The position numbers and the translations under genes are program-made. DNA of 64,000 bases from Chamaecrista fasciculata (Eukaryota > Streptophyta > Magnoliopsida > Fabales > Fabaceae), in NCBI GenBank assembly GCA_003254925.1, contig QANZ01015695.1, positions 48,103 to 112,102 of the forward strand, in the 5' to 3' direction. Of this stretch, positions 1 through 10,193 are shown piece after piece. Every line of letters starts with the position of its first letter. Position 1 is the stretch's first letter. The notes below the pieces were generated by a model. It was not told the origin of the DNA. It saw only the letters and a program-made list of their open reading frames with translations, and did no database searches.

Positions 1-240
1 TCCAACTAGACAAAGAAAGAACTCATCAAATTTACCCCGTTGATTTGATTTAATCGTATTTGAGTTTGAAACTAGAGAGATATGACCATATTCAATAGTT
101 AAGAATCAATAATGAAACTTTCAAGAAACATTAAGGATCAAAACAAAATGAAAAAAATTAACCAAAACAAAACTTTGAATAAACATTAGAGATCAAAATA
201 GGTTTTTGACAGACTAATATTTAAAAGTCAAAAATAATTT
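1..240. repeat. Arm of a Mutator-like fold-back MITE, cut by the window edge
   Basis: The first 240 bases align by eye with the right arm of the complete element at 48658-49195. Both have a stretch beginning CCAACTAGA(C/T)AAAGAA, then ACTC followed by TTTGAACTTGA-like and CATATTCAATA-like blocks. The target duplication and the opposite arm lie outside the window. It is non-coding. Confidence 0.5.
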
Positions 241-388
241 TTTCTATTTTGTTTCTATTTTTTTTCTTTTTCCATCTACAATCCAAATACCCTAAGCTAA
301 GAAACAAGTTATAAAAATAAAATCCAAGAAACATTTATTTGTACAATTTCATTGGCGGTGCCCTAATTATTGGACAGCACGTGCATCC

Positions 389-497
389 AAGAGGCCCACC
401 ATCACTTTGATGAATGTTGAATAGTGCCTACAAACCAAAGCTACAAAACCATCTTCAAACATATGACTTCTAGCTAAATTACAATATATATATATAT
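389..497. repeat. Direct repeat copy 1 (partner at 4118-4250)
   Basis: This stretch runs from GAGGCCCACC through GAATAGTGCCTACAAA and AAAACCATCTTCAAACAT to an AT microsatellite. It recurs in the same orientation at 4118-4250 with one short insertion and a few substitutions. The two copies are about 3.7 kb apart. Confidence 0.75.
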
Positions 498-906
498 GTG
501 TGTGTGAATATATATGTATATATTATGTATAGATGCATTGTGAAGCTTCTTCAAAATAAGAAAATGGGAAAGTTTTAAAATATATAAACATATATATCGG
601 ACTAGAGGTCTCTCCACTCAGCAAAACCCTCTTGCTAATTATAAGTACTTACACCACTTACACAGTTACACGCATATCTTATTTTTAATTAACATATATG
701 ATGACACAAATTTATAAACTATATGATATGTACTTATTGTAGTTGGAATGTATATATAAAGTTTGAACAAACTGAATTTATGTTTTCAAAGTTGGATGAA
801 GGACAAATTAAAGAAAGTGTATGAGGTGCAGAGAGGGCACCAAACATGGATCCAAGAATAAATGTGAAGAAGCACTCACTGTATATTCTATTAGAATGTA
901 AATGAT

Positions 907-941
<35 letters not shown>

Positions 942-1313
942 TTATATTAGTTGAACACAAAAAAAAGTGCAGATTCTAAGGGGTTTTGCATTTGAAAGTC
1001 GAAACAGAAATCTCAAACATGTTCTTAGTCCTAAGAATTCTATATTGCAATATCAGATTTAAAATTAGGTTGTGTATATATATCTATACTAATTTATATG
1101 TACTTACGGCTTTGTGGTCGTCCATCATTTTCAAATACAACTTATTTTATGCTTAAATTACATTAATGGGCCATTTCAATGTAATTACTTATTTTTTGTT
1201 TTAAAAAATACTTCCATGGCTTCTGAACGTGAATTTGGAAGACTGTTTTTCTTATCCACACCAAACATTCCCACCTTTGAGCTTGCCTAGTATATATATA
1301 TATATATATATAT
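498..1313. other. AT-rich spacer with microsatellites
   Basis: No gene is visible. The stretch holds a compound (AT)n(GT)n microsatellite at about 907-942 and a (TA)n run at about 1290-1313 that enters the N gap. Confidence 0.7.
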
Positions 1314-1355
1314 NNNNNNNNNNNNNNNNNNNNNNNNNNNNNNNNNNNNNNNNNN
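1314..1355. other. Assembly gap (42 N)
   Basis: Run of N between a (TA)n microsatellite and a poly-A stretch, so probably a microsatellite collapse. Single unresolved bases also occur at 11024 and 39543. Confidence 0.98.
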
Positions 1356-1910
1356 CAAAAAAAAAAAAAAATAGTGATTAATTTATCAGAGTGGAAATAT
1401 CTCGATAGGTGAGATCATTGATCAAAAGATTAAAGTTATACTTTAAATCCAAAGTTAATATTTAAATCATTGTTTGGTTAATAGTAAAGGAATTCTTACT
1501 ACTTGACTACACTACTCTAGTTATATTTTGGACAGACCTTACTATTATATCTAATTTTAGATTTTTTAATTGTTAACTTCTAAAATTATATTTTTAAAAA
1601 ATAAACATATAAATTAATTCCTAAAAGATACATGAATTAACACCTCACTTCCTCCAAGTCTATTGTATATAATTTAATTCTTGAAAGTTATGAACTAAAT
1701 ACATACCAGTCCTTTTTGTCTCTACAAACCAAACCAGTTAAAATTATTAAGTGATGACAAAATAAAGTGTATCTTCTCCGCAACTTTTAAGACAAAAGAA
1801 TTTAAATTAGACTTTTAATAATAATTGAGATATAAACTTGTGTATCTTTTAAGACCCAAATGGCAAGAGTACCTTTTTTTATCCTAAGTTATATATATAT
1901 ATATATATAT
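1356..1910. other. AT-rich spacer, nothing recognised
   Basis: No open frame of note. An (AT)n run at about 1893-1911 borders the 3' end of the LINE remnant that follows. Confidence 0.6.
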
Positions 1911-2711
1911 TTATTTATTAAAACAACAGAACCATGAAAGGGAAATAAAAGAGTCTAAACTAAGCATAATAGTCGGAGAAGGAGCCAACGCCATGAAAGT
2001 CCTGTAGAAATCCTTCTGGTGCATCTGGTGCCGAGCGATTGTGAAGCCATTACATAGATAAGAACGTAAGTCACTAATCACCGGAAGGAGGAGGGATCGA
2101 GCAGCCAAAGGAGTTGCGATTTGATGAAGCGTGCCCGGCTTGTTGGAAGCAACTGTAACTTTCCCATAACTTAGATGAATATGCTGTGTAAGAATGTCTC
2201 TAAGAATTGTGAAAGTAAACAATTGTGTATCCAAGTTCTGACTATTAGACTGCTTGCCCAGAGAGCAACAGCGACCCTGCACAAAAAATAGAAAATATAT
2301 AGTAGAGATCCTTCTGACTTTGCTAACCAGAAGGAAAATTGTGGAGCCTTGGAGGTTGGAGATGTGACAGTCAGGCCATTTGGGTTTACTGCTACGGCCT
2401 CGCTTGTCCAGGAGAAGATCACTCTTATGTTTAACCGCTTCGGAGCAAGAAGACCAAGAAGCAAAAGCCTGAGAGATGGTGTGAGAAGGGTTAGGTGGTG
2501 TGCCCTCAAAGATATATTTGTTTCGTGCTTGCCAGATTGAGGAGAGTATTATGAGGATGAAGCCAACTGAATGTGAAAGATCTGAATTTGAAAGCCAGTA
2601 ATGTTCAACAAGCTCCTACAACCAAGCCTTAATTGATGTAGTATTTGTCATAGTAGAAAGGGCTAATGGCGAAGCTCCGAACCACTCAGCAAATAATGAT
2701 GTGATGCCTCA
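1911..2711 (-). pseudogene. 5'-truncated LINE ORF2 tail (non-LTR retrotransposon remnant)
   Basis: On the minus strand, a frame with one stop reads through a segment containing AEWFGASPLALS and then SSIWQARNKYIFEGTPPNP. This is the W-x-ARN-x-x-F signature found just after the reverse-transcriptase/zf-RVT region of plant L1-like LINEs. The frame continues about 190 codons and ends at 1911 next to an AT-rich tail, as expected for the 3' end of a LINE. There is no reverse-transcriptase core, so the copy is 5'-truncated and dead. The family is assigned from motif memory. Confidence 0.6.
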
Positions 2712-3048
2712 ACTTTAATCACCCACTATTTTTTTTTTCTTCTGTACGTTGGCAGATGGATATTTGCAGTGAATCTATTGGTTAAAAAAAAAATCCTAAG
2801 AAAGCCCAAGTCATTCTTGTGGTTTATGGATCATAAATTTGTTTTGCATGTGATTAAGATGTTTCTATCTTCACACAATGTTCTTATGACATTGACTTAC
2901 TGTTGTCTAAATCTTCAAATGCTAGGTATTTGTTGCGTTATTTTCAATCAGTTTATTGTATAAGATTATACCATATGGCAATTGCCTCCATGTCACAAAT
3001 AGCTCATGCATCGTATGATAACACTTGTTTATAACTTGATATACCCTT
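2712..3048. other. Spacer, nothing recognised
   Basis: Short AT-rich frames only; no motif or repeat partner seen in the window. Confidence 0.5.
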
Positions 3049-3300
3049 ACACAAAAAGTCTTAATTTTATGAATGCTATTTATATGTGCAAAATATTTAT
3101 TTCGAATTGGATCATTATATTGAATCCCTTTATATTTTTTTTTGAAATTACATCAATCAATACTATACTACAAGAAAAATTGAATTTTAGAGAGTGAGTT
3201 TTATAATTTTCAAATCATGACATACAGTCCCTAATTAATTAAATTAGGCAAGATCAAAATTTTGTCTCTAATGTTAGTATTCTTTTTCTTCACTTTGGCC
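3049..3300. repeat. CACTA-type terminus and flank, copy 1
   Basis: At 3166 the sequence reads TACTACAAGAAAAATTG, a one-base variant of the plant CACTA terminus. It is followed by degenerate subterminal repeats resembling those at 6987-7060. About 115 bp upstream of the terminus is also homologous to 6870-6986, so flank and terminus were duplicated together. Confidence 0.55.
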
Positions 3301-3880
3301 ATCTTCGTCCATTTCGTTTTCTTCTATTTCCTTGTCTTCATCATTGACCATTGTAACTTCGAGTTTAGGACTTCGACGTTTTTGAATAGATGTAAATTGG
3401 ATCTTCTTATCCTGAGGATGCATTCTTGATGGTTTCTTGCACCTTGTTACCTATGAGAAACCGTTGTTATATGTTTTGCTGGAGGTTTATTTCGGCCACA
3501 TTCCACATCATTTCCATCATCAGCCATGACAACATTTAGCCTAGAACTCCAACGTTTCTGCATAGATGTAAGTTGAATCTTCTCAGCTTGACGAGGATGC
3601 ATTATTGTACCTTGCTGCCTATGAGAAGTCTCAACTAGGTTGGTGCTTAACTTTACAATGAAGGATGGATGAAACAAGCTCTTTTCTTACTGGGACTTTG
3701 TCCTCCCACAGTCTTAGAACTTGACAAATAATAGATTGGGATAAATAAGTAGGAGAATCTTTGTTTTGCATTTGTATATCTCCAATTAATGTAGGAGGAG
3801 GAGGGACAAGTTGAAAAAGGCAAACTGAAAATATTACAAAGGTGGCTTGAAATTACATATATTAGAGTCACCAATCTAGA
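3300..3880 (-). pseudogene. Possible CACTA-element coding remnant with an internal direct repeat
   Basis: On the minus strand, short frames carry the same segment twice: about 3519-3602 (MHPRQAEKIQLTSMQKRW) and about 3339-3425 (MHPQDKKIQFTSIQKR). This is a diverged direct repeat of about 90 bp. It lies next to a CACTA-like terminus and may be internal sequence of that element. No transposase core is visible and the protein is unrecognised. Confidence 0.3.
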
Positions 3881-4117
3881 CGTACATTGCGCTTAAGGTG
3901 GACAATTAAAAGGAGAAAAGCGAGAACTAAATAAAATTGATTTCATGGACGATTTTGATGAAATTGAGCAGATTGTTGCATTGATTGAAACCAACAACAA
4001 AGCATGTGCATTGAATGCTCCCTCAAAAGAGAGTTTGACATCATGACTTAACAAATGACAGAACTAAAAGATAAATTAGTGAAAGAAAAGAATTAGGCAA
4101 AGAAAGAACTCATCCAA

Positions 4118-4250
4118 AAGGCCCACCACTTTGATGAATATTGAATAGTGCCTACAAAACCAAAGCTACAAAACCATCTTCAAACATGCATGGACTGCTA
4201 CTATATTACTTCTAGCTAAATTACAACATATTATATATATATATATATGT
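4118..4250. repeat. Direct repeat copy 2 (partner at 389-497)
   Basis: Same orientation as 389-497. It has an additional short block (TGCATGGACTGCTACTATAT region) and ends in an (AT)n tract like its partner. Confidence 0.75.
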
Positions 4251-5130
4251 AAAAACAGAAAAGCTTTAGAGTGCTAAATGTAATTTTGCTCATGTCATAT
4301 TTGCAAACTAAAATATCATGTACGGTTATGCATGTATACATACATGAAGATGTAATTTTAGTATGGTCAAGGACTAAATTGCATACTTTTCTTAAATTTA
4401 AGACTGTTTCATAATTTGTGCTATGTAATTCGGGTGAAATTCCAGTTTTTGCCCAAAATGTTTTCATAAAGTTCATTCAAGTCCCAAATTTGACTAATTT
4501 ATTGTCCAAAAGATATGTTCTTTTGTGGAAGTCACCTATAGGTGAAGAATATCTCTTTCTCAATTAGATAGATGTCACTTTTGCGTTGAATGTCTTTATC
4601 TTAAGTAGTTAACACCTCTTGTGTGTGAAAGGTGTCTCTTCTTAAACACCCTCCACGATTTCTTAGGTGAAAACTACCTCTTCATGAAGACTTTTCACCA
4701 CTCAAGTGAAGACTACTTTCTCTTAGGAGGTCTCCTCCCTCTAAGGTATCTTCCACACTTTTTGATAAAAGAGCTAGATTTCAAGGACTTGAAAGCTAAA
4801 AAACAAAACTTTTGGGGGTCTTTCTGCAATTTTTCCCTCTCTCTTTTTATGACTACAACTTCGACATTCTTTCTTTGGTGTCTATTTTTTTTTCTTTTTG
4901 CATCTTTCTAAAATGAATTAAAATAGTCTAATGCATACCTATGCATAAATCTTTGAGGATCTTGAATTGCTCTTCCTCTCCGGCGGAATCGCCAAAATGT
5001 TCCAGGAACGGGTAGGTTCAAGCTTGGAGGACCAGAGCAAAACAAGATAAATAGAGTAAAATAATAATCAAAATAAAGAATAACAATATTAAAGAAAATA
5101 ATAGGAAACAGTCCCTAGGATGATCTTAAT
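4251..5130. other. Spacer with possible retroelement relic
   Basis: No gene seen. The minus strand near 4978-5003 reads TTTTGGCGATTCCGCCGG, which resembles the conserved sequence downstream of the primer-binding site of Tat/Athila-type Ty3 elements. No LTR pair or protein domain was found, so this is only a hint. Confidence 0.25.
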
Positions 5131-5774
5131 TAGAGCTGTCAAAACGGGTTCCAACCTACGGGTTGGACCCTTTTAACCCACCAAAAAGGTGAGCCGGGTT
5201 GATGAAATCCCGACTCACCAATGATTTTGGCCCATGTGGGTTGGCTCACCTAACCCGCGAGCCATGGTGAGCCAACCCGGCGAGTTGGTGGGTTGACTCA
5301 CCAACCCACCTAAATAAAAAAAATTAAAAATTTCATTCACTAACTTAAATTTTAAACTTAAAACTTAATCCACTCATCTTTTCCTCTTTCAAAATTGCAC
5401 AACCGCACAGGGACTTAAACAACTCTTTTCTTCCTCTTCCAAAAACGCACATCCACCCTCTTTCATTCTTCTTCTCTCACTCCCAAATGCTCCCTTAATT
5501 CCAATTCTGATGTGTAAATATGTATAAATTATTAAATTATAATGTATCATGTATGTATAAGAAAAAAAAACATGTTGCAAAAATAAAATATACTTTGAAG
5601 TTTGAAGAAAAAAAAATTTAGTGGGTTAAGTGAGCCAACCCGGCTCACCAAGTGAGCCGGGTTGGCGAAATCCTAGCTCACCAAATATTCTAACCCGGGT
5701 GAGCCAACCCGTATAACTCGTAACCCGTGGTGGGCCAAACTGTGTGAGCCGGGTTGGCCACTTTGACGGCTCTA
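5131..5774. mobile_element. Non-autonomous hAT-type element (MITE A), 644 bp
   Basis: Terminal inverted repeats begin TAGAGC(T/C)GTCAAA at both ends. The element is flanked by a perfect 8-bp duplication, ATCTTAAT, at 5123-5130 and 5775-5782. An 8-bp target duplication is diagnostic of hAT. The interior is made of GGGTTGG/CCAACCC-rich inverted arms and has no transposase. A second copy with the same termini is at 30740-31324. Confidence 0.88.
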
Positions 5775-5782
5775 ATCTTAAT

Positions 5783-6340
5783 AGGGAAGAAGTAAAACAC
5801 TTATGTAAGAAATTGATAAGACAAAAGGACTTAAAATATAATAAAACAAACTTTATTCTAAAGAGCTCAAGGAAAATAATGATTCTCACCGACATTTCAC
5901 ACTCAAGAAGAAGTGTTACTTCTCTCGTGAAAAATATGTCTCTCTCTAATATATGAATTATCATCCTATATGCTAACCATCTTCATTTTCTCCTTTTCTT
6001 CATGCGTGTCCTCTCCTCATAGAAACTCATCTCTCCCTTATGCCTTGTGCGTATTCTTCGTACTCCATCTCCCTCTCTCCTCCCTTTTTCTTATGCGATT
6101 AGCCCCCCTCCCCCCTCCCTTATTATTCCTCACTAATCAATTGCCCTTAATAGGTAATTATATGTCTTATAACCGTATGCCTTTCAACTCCTTCATTATA
6201 TGTTATTAATTCCTTTTAATTGCCTCAACTAGCCTTTAACACTCATCAAAGGGTTATGTGCCTTCAATTCATATTTTTAATGCATACATAATGACTTATA
6301 ATATCTCATTTCTACAGGCCGCCCCGAGCCAAATTTTTTG
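5783..6340. other. Spacer, nothing recognised
   Basis: Before MITE A inserted, this joined directly to 4975-5122. It contains pyrimidine-rich stretches and no supported gene. Confidence 0.4.
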
Positions 6341-6358
6341 AGGCGGGTCCAAAACAAA

Positions 6359-6570
6359 AAAAAAATAGTTTGAGGACCAAAATGGCATAAGAAATAGTTT
6401 AAGGATCAAAATAAAATAAAAAATAGTTTGAGGACCAAAATAAAACAAAAATAGTTTGAGCTTGGATAAATAATATACCGTTTCAATCTTTTAGGGACTA
6501 AAAAGTATACCGTTTTGATCTTTTAGGGACTAAAAAGTATACCATTTTGATCTTTCAATGACTAAACTGT
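6359..6570. repeat. Two adjoining minisatellite arrays
   Basis: At 6359-6460 a unit of about 28 bp (AAATAGTTTGAGGACCAAAA) occurs three times with variation. At about 6473-6570 a second unit of about 32 bp (CTTTTAGGGACTAAAAAGTA) occurs about three times. Both units contain the GGACCAAA/GGGACTAAA motif that recurs in the fold-back elements of the window. Confidence 0.65.
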
Positions 6571-6869
6571 ACATTTCAATCTTTCAAAGATTGAGTTGTC
6601 AGCTTGGTTATCTTTCAAAGACCAAATTGTTAGTTTACTCATTTTATTTTAACAAAAATCAAATTTTCTTCATTTTTTATACAATGTTAAAATGGGGTAA
6701 ACTAGTAAACTTACACCAATATCATGATTTAATCCTTTAATCTCCTTTTCTTTGTTTTTTTAATTATTCAAACAAGGGGGAGATAATAAGAGGATTAATC
6801 CCTCTTCCTCTCCCCTCCCCTCCCTTTCCAATCTCCTTCCTCCTCCGCATGAAACCAAACAAACCCTTA

Positions 6870-7080
6870 GACAAAAGGTCTTAATTTTATTTTATGAATG
6901 TTATCTATATACGTAAAATATTTATTTTGAATTCAATCCTTCTATTGAATTCTTTTTAGATTTTTTTTTTTAAAATTAATACCCTTCACTACAAGAAAAA
7001 TTGCAATTAGCGACAAAATTTTTTATTTCTAAATCATGAAATTTTGTCCCTAATTAAAATTAGATATCTTTATAGGGATA
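6870..7080. repeat. CACTA-type terminus and flank, copy 2
   Basis: A perfect plant CACTA terminus, CACTACAAGAAAAATTG, starts at 6987. It is followed by a GCGACAAAATTT subterminal repeat and its inverted copy. The 115 bp before it match the flank of copy 1 at 3049-3165. Confidence 0.6.
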
Positions 7081-7139
7081 CTTTATCAACTTTATGTTTT
7101 CCCCTTTAAATTGACTATTAATCCAGCCCTAAGTCTAAT

Positions 7140-7588
7140 TGATTCAGAATGGCAAAGTTTTGTTTTGATTTTTCATGTTTGCTTAAAGTTTTGTTTTGGT
7201 CCTTTATGTTCGTTTAAAGTTTTGTTTTGGTCTCTCAAGTTTTTTTCGTTCTGTTTTGGTCCTTTAAGTTTTCAAAAAGTTCCACCGCTAGTCCCTAACT
7301 CTTTTTCATTCACATTTTCTGTTAAAAAAAGAAAAAAAAATTAACTTTCATCTCTCAACAATTTTGCTCTTTTACAAAAAAAAATGACCTTAATGCAAAA
7401 GAGCAAAATTGTTGAGAGATTAAAGATAGTTTTTTTTCCTTTTTTTTTAACGGGAAAAGTGGATGAAAAAGAGTCAATGACTAATAATAAAACTTTTTGA
7501 AAACTTGAGAGACTAAAACGGAACTTTGACCAAATATTAGGGACCAAAATATAACGAAAAAACATAAAGGACCAAAATAGAAGTCTAA
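7140..7588. repeat. Fold-back element immediately upstream of TIM17
   Basis: The two halves are inverted copies meeting near 7375. The left arm has repeated TTTTGTTTTGGTCC and the centre pairs CTCAACAATTTTGCTC with GAGCAAAATTGTTGAG. The right arm has GGGACCAAAAT and GGACCAAAAT. It ends about 140 bp before the TIM17 start codon, so it probably borders or overlaps the promoter. Confidence 0.7.
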
Positions 7589-7725
7589 AATGAAATCGAG
7601 TTGGGTTCCGAAACCCTCTTTTCCCAAAGCCATACAGAGTGAGTGAAGAGTGAAGAAGGTCTGATTCGCTTTGAAATTAGGGCTTGATTCGAAAAAACCT
7701 TAGGTAGGCCTTCTTCTTCTTTGTG

Positions 7726-8400
7726 ATGGGGACACCAGAGACTTCTCGCGAACCATGTCCCGATCGCATCCTCGACGACATAGGCGGCGCTTTCGGAATG
7801 GGAGCCGTTGGCGGCTCCGCTTTTCACTTTCTCAAAGGTCTATACAACTCTCCAAAGGGCTCTCGCCTCATCGGCGGCTCACAAGCCGTTCGCCTCAACG
7901 CGCCACGTGTCGGTGGTAGTTTCGCCGTGTGGGGTGGTTTGTTCTCGTCTTTCGATTGCACCATGGTCTATCTTCGTCAGAAGGAAGATCCCTGGAATTC
8001 CATCATCGCCGGCGCTGCCACCGGCGGCTTCCTTTCCATGCGGCAAGGTTTAGGCGCTTCCGCTCGCTCCGCCGCGTTCGGCGGTGTTTTGTTGGCTTTG
8101 ATTGAAGGAGCTGGGATCATGCTCAATAAGTTCCTCAGCGCACAGCAACAGATGCCTATAATGATTGATGAACCTATGCCTCCTGGCTTCCCTAATTCAA
8201 CCAATAGTAATAGATTGCCGCCGTCGCCTACACCGCCGCCGCCGCCGTCTTCGGATTCGGGTTCGGAAACCAAATGGTTTGGTGGGTGGTTCGGTGGTGG
8301 AAGCAAGAAAGACGAACCCACTACGAGTGGTGGGGGTAGCGAGACCAAGGTGTTGGAGAGTTTTGATGCTCCACCAGTGCCGAATTTTGAATATAAGTGA
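7726..8400 (+). CDS. TIM17: Mitochondrial import inner membrane translocase subunit TIM17
   Basis: The 224-residue protein is a Tim17/22/23-family channel subunit. In this family Tim17 works with Tim23 in the inner mitochondrial membrane to import presequence proteins. The conserved N-terminal core (residues about 1-140) includes [20 protein letters not shown] and the glycine-rich segments [17 protein letters not shown] and [16 protein letters not shown]. Together these give the usual four membrane spans. The C-terminal 80 residues are a soluble proline/glycine-rich tail typical of plant Tim17. The gene is intronless. I chose the ATG at 7726; the triplet before it is an in-frame GTG and not a plant start. 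Upstream is a fold-back element, and downstream the 3' flank is tandemly duplicated. Confidence 0.96.
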   Translation: MGTPETSREPCPDRILDDIGGAFGMGAVGGSAFHFLKGLYNSPKGSRLIGGSQAVRLNAPRVGGSFAVWGGLFSSFDCTMVYLRQKEDPWNSIIAGAATGGFLSMRQGLGASARSAAFGGVLLALIEGAGIMLNKFLSAQQQMPIMIDEPMPPGFPNSTNSNRLPPSPTPPPPPSSDSGSETKWFGGWFGGGSKKDEPTTSGGGSETKVLESFDAPPVPNFEYK

Positions 8401-8429
8401 GCTGGGATTTTCAGTTCAGGCAGTGTCTT

Positions 8430-8950
8430 TGTGGATATTAGGTAAGGATTGAGTTGTAGCGATTTTAATTTGAGTCATAAAGGTGTTTAATTTCTTTCAT
8501 TGTGGGTTGGGGTTTCAACCACACTCAATGATTGATTGACCTTTGTATAAGGAGAGACCTTATATTTCTGTTTCAGCCGTTTTGCTTTTTGACTTACCAT
8601 TTTATAGTCTTGCAAAATTATGTTTTCTTTATTAAGATTGATTCTGGACGACTTAAGCAAGCAAACTGATTTCGTTGTTATTTTGGTGGATATTAAGTAA
8701 GGATTGAGTAGCGATTTTGAATCATAAAGGTGTTTAATTCATTCCATTGTGGGTTGTGGTTTCAACCAGACAGACTCAATGATTGACCTTTCTTTGTATA
8801 AGACCTTATATTTGTGTTTCAGCCGTTTTGCTTTCTGACTTACCATTTTATTATGATATAAATAACAGTGATTGATAGTCTTGCAAAATTATGTTTTCTT
8901 TATTAAGATGATTCTGGACGACTTAAGTAAACTGATTTGGCTGTGATTTT
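8430..8950 (+). repeat. Tandem duplication of about 255 bp in the TIM17 3' flank
   Basis: Unit 1 (8430-8684) and unit 2 (8685-8950) share GTGGATATTA(G/A)GTAAGG, TCATAAAGGTGTTTAATT, TTTCAGCCGTTTTGCTTT and GATTCTGGACGACTTAAG in the same order. Unit 2 has a short insertion with GATATAAATAACAG. Unit 1 starts 30 bp after the stop codon, so the 3' UTR is probably duplicated. Confidence 0.9.
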
Positions 8951-10193
8951 GGTGGATATATGTGTGAGAGCCTCCATCAGTTGGAATACATACGAGTATT
9001 TTTTAGTCATACTCGATTGTAGTTGGATTCTTAATTATCAACTCCCAGGTTTTATTTATAAATCATTTATGCAGTTTTATATAATTCTTTCCCTCAATAT
9101 ATTGATTGAAGTTGTTGTTGATGGCTTCTTGTTTTCTTTTTTGGCCAGAAAGTTGTTGGCTTCTTGTTGCTTCTTAGAGTCTTGCCCAATTTTCGTGAGA
9201 CAGTAAATCATTCTGTATTGCATTGGATTTCCCTCAAATTTATCAGGCACACAAGTTAAAAACTATAGATTCTGTTGTCGTCATTAACCTTCTACATGAA
9301 TGTTAGATTGTTCGACCCCTCCATATTGTCTTATGCTTTGCATCTCTTTGCAAAGCATTAGCTAGCATTACCTTCTAAATCTGATGCTGCAATATGTTAG
9401 TTATGTTATGGTGATATGTTTGTAAATTAATCAATACTCATAGGAATGATTAGATTAGAAGATACAATGTGCTTGCCTTAATTGTTGAACCCCTTAGGTA
9501 TTCAATGGTATTTGGCACCTTGTTTTACTTCTATCATCTCAGACATATTTCTAGCTTCAAAGACTCTTTTATATTCTTCGGTAGTTAGCATATCCTTTTA
9601 ATATGCTTCCCTGTTTTGAGCTACTCCACTGGTAAACAAAGACCCAAAGGATTATCTGGTCGAAACCGTTTCACCAAAACAGTTTGCTAGGTTGCATTGG
9701 TACAGCCGTACAGCTCAGGGTAGGCAGTTCTTAGAAAATAGATAGTATTGGTACAGAATAATATATTTATATAAAATAATGAAATATGCCACATATATAA
9801 TACTTTTACTATCAATAAATATTTTAGAGTGCATAAATATTCTATACTTCATAACTAATATACTATATTTATATTTTTTTGGCTAGATTTTTTATCTCAC
9901 TTTCATATTATTAGTTTGTCAAGGCCCAAATAAAACATCTTTAGCTAATCTGTTAACTTCAGAATGGCTTTATTATTGACTCTGTCAACCCCAAAAGGCC
10001 AAAATCCCCTATCATTCAGGAGTGGCGAGAGCAGTACCTTGCTGGCTACTGCAATTGCCGAAATTGAAAGCTTCTTATTGTGGCAAACACTGCAAGCTCT
10101 ATCCTCTTTATCTATGGTTTACTGGTTTCAGTTTTTCTCAATAATTTGAAGCTCTGCATTTTTCATTTGAGTTGTGTTTTTTCTTTTTCTTTT
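8951..10193. other. Intergenic, nothing recognised
   Basis: Contains a 61-codon plus-strand frame at 9964-10149 that resembles no family I know and has no splice partners. Otherwise AT-rich spacer. Confidence 0.5.

Noticed and set aside
6359-6570. CRISPR-like array
   Set aside because: Only about three imperfect units with no unique spacers, in a plant genome; it is a minisatellite.
7723-7725. GTG as the TIM17 start
   Set aside because: The next codon is ATG and plant nuclear genes rarely start at GTG.
9964-10149. Small protein gene (61 codons)
   Set aside because: No family resemblance, splice partners or codon pattern beyond chance.
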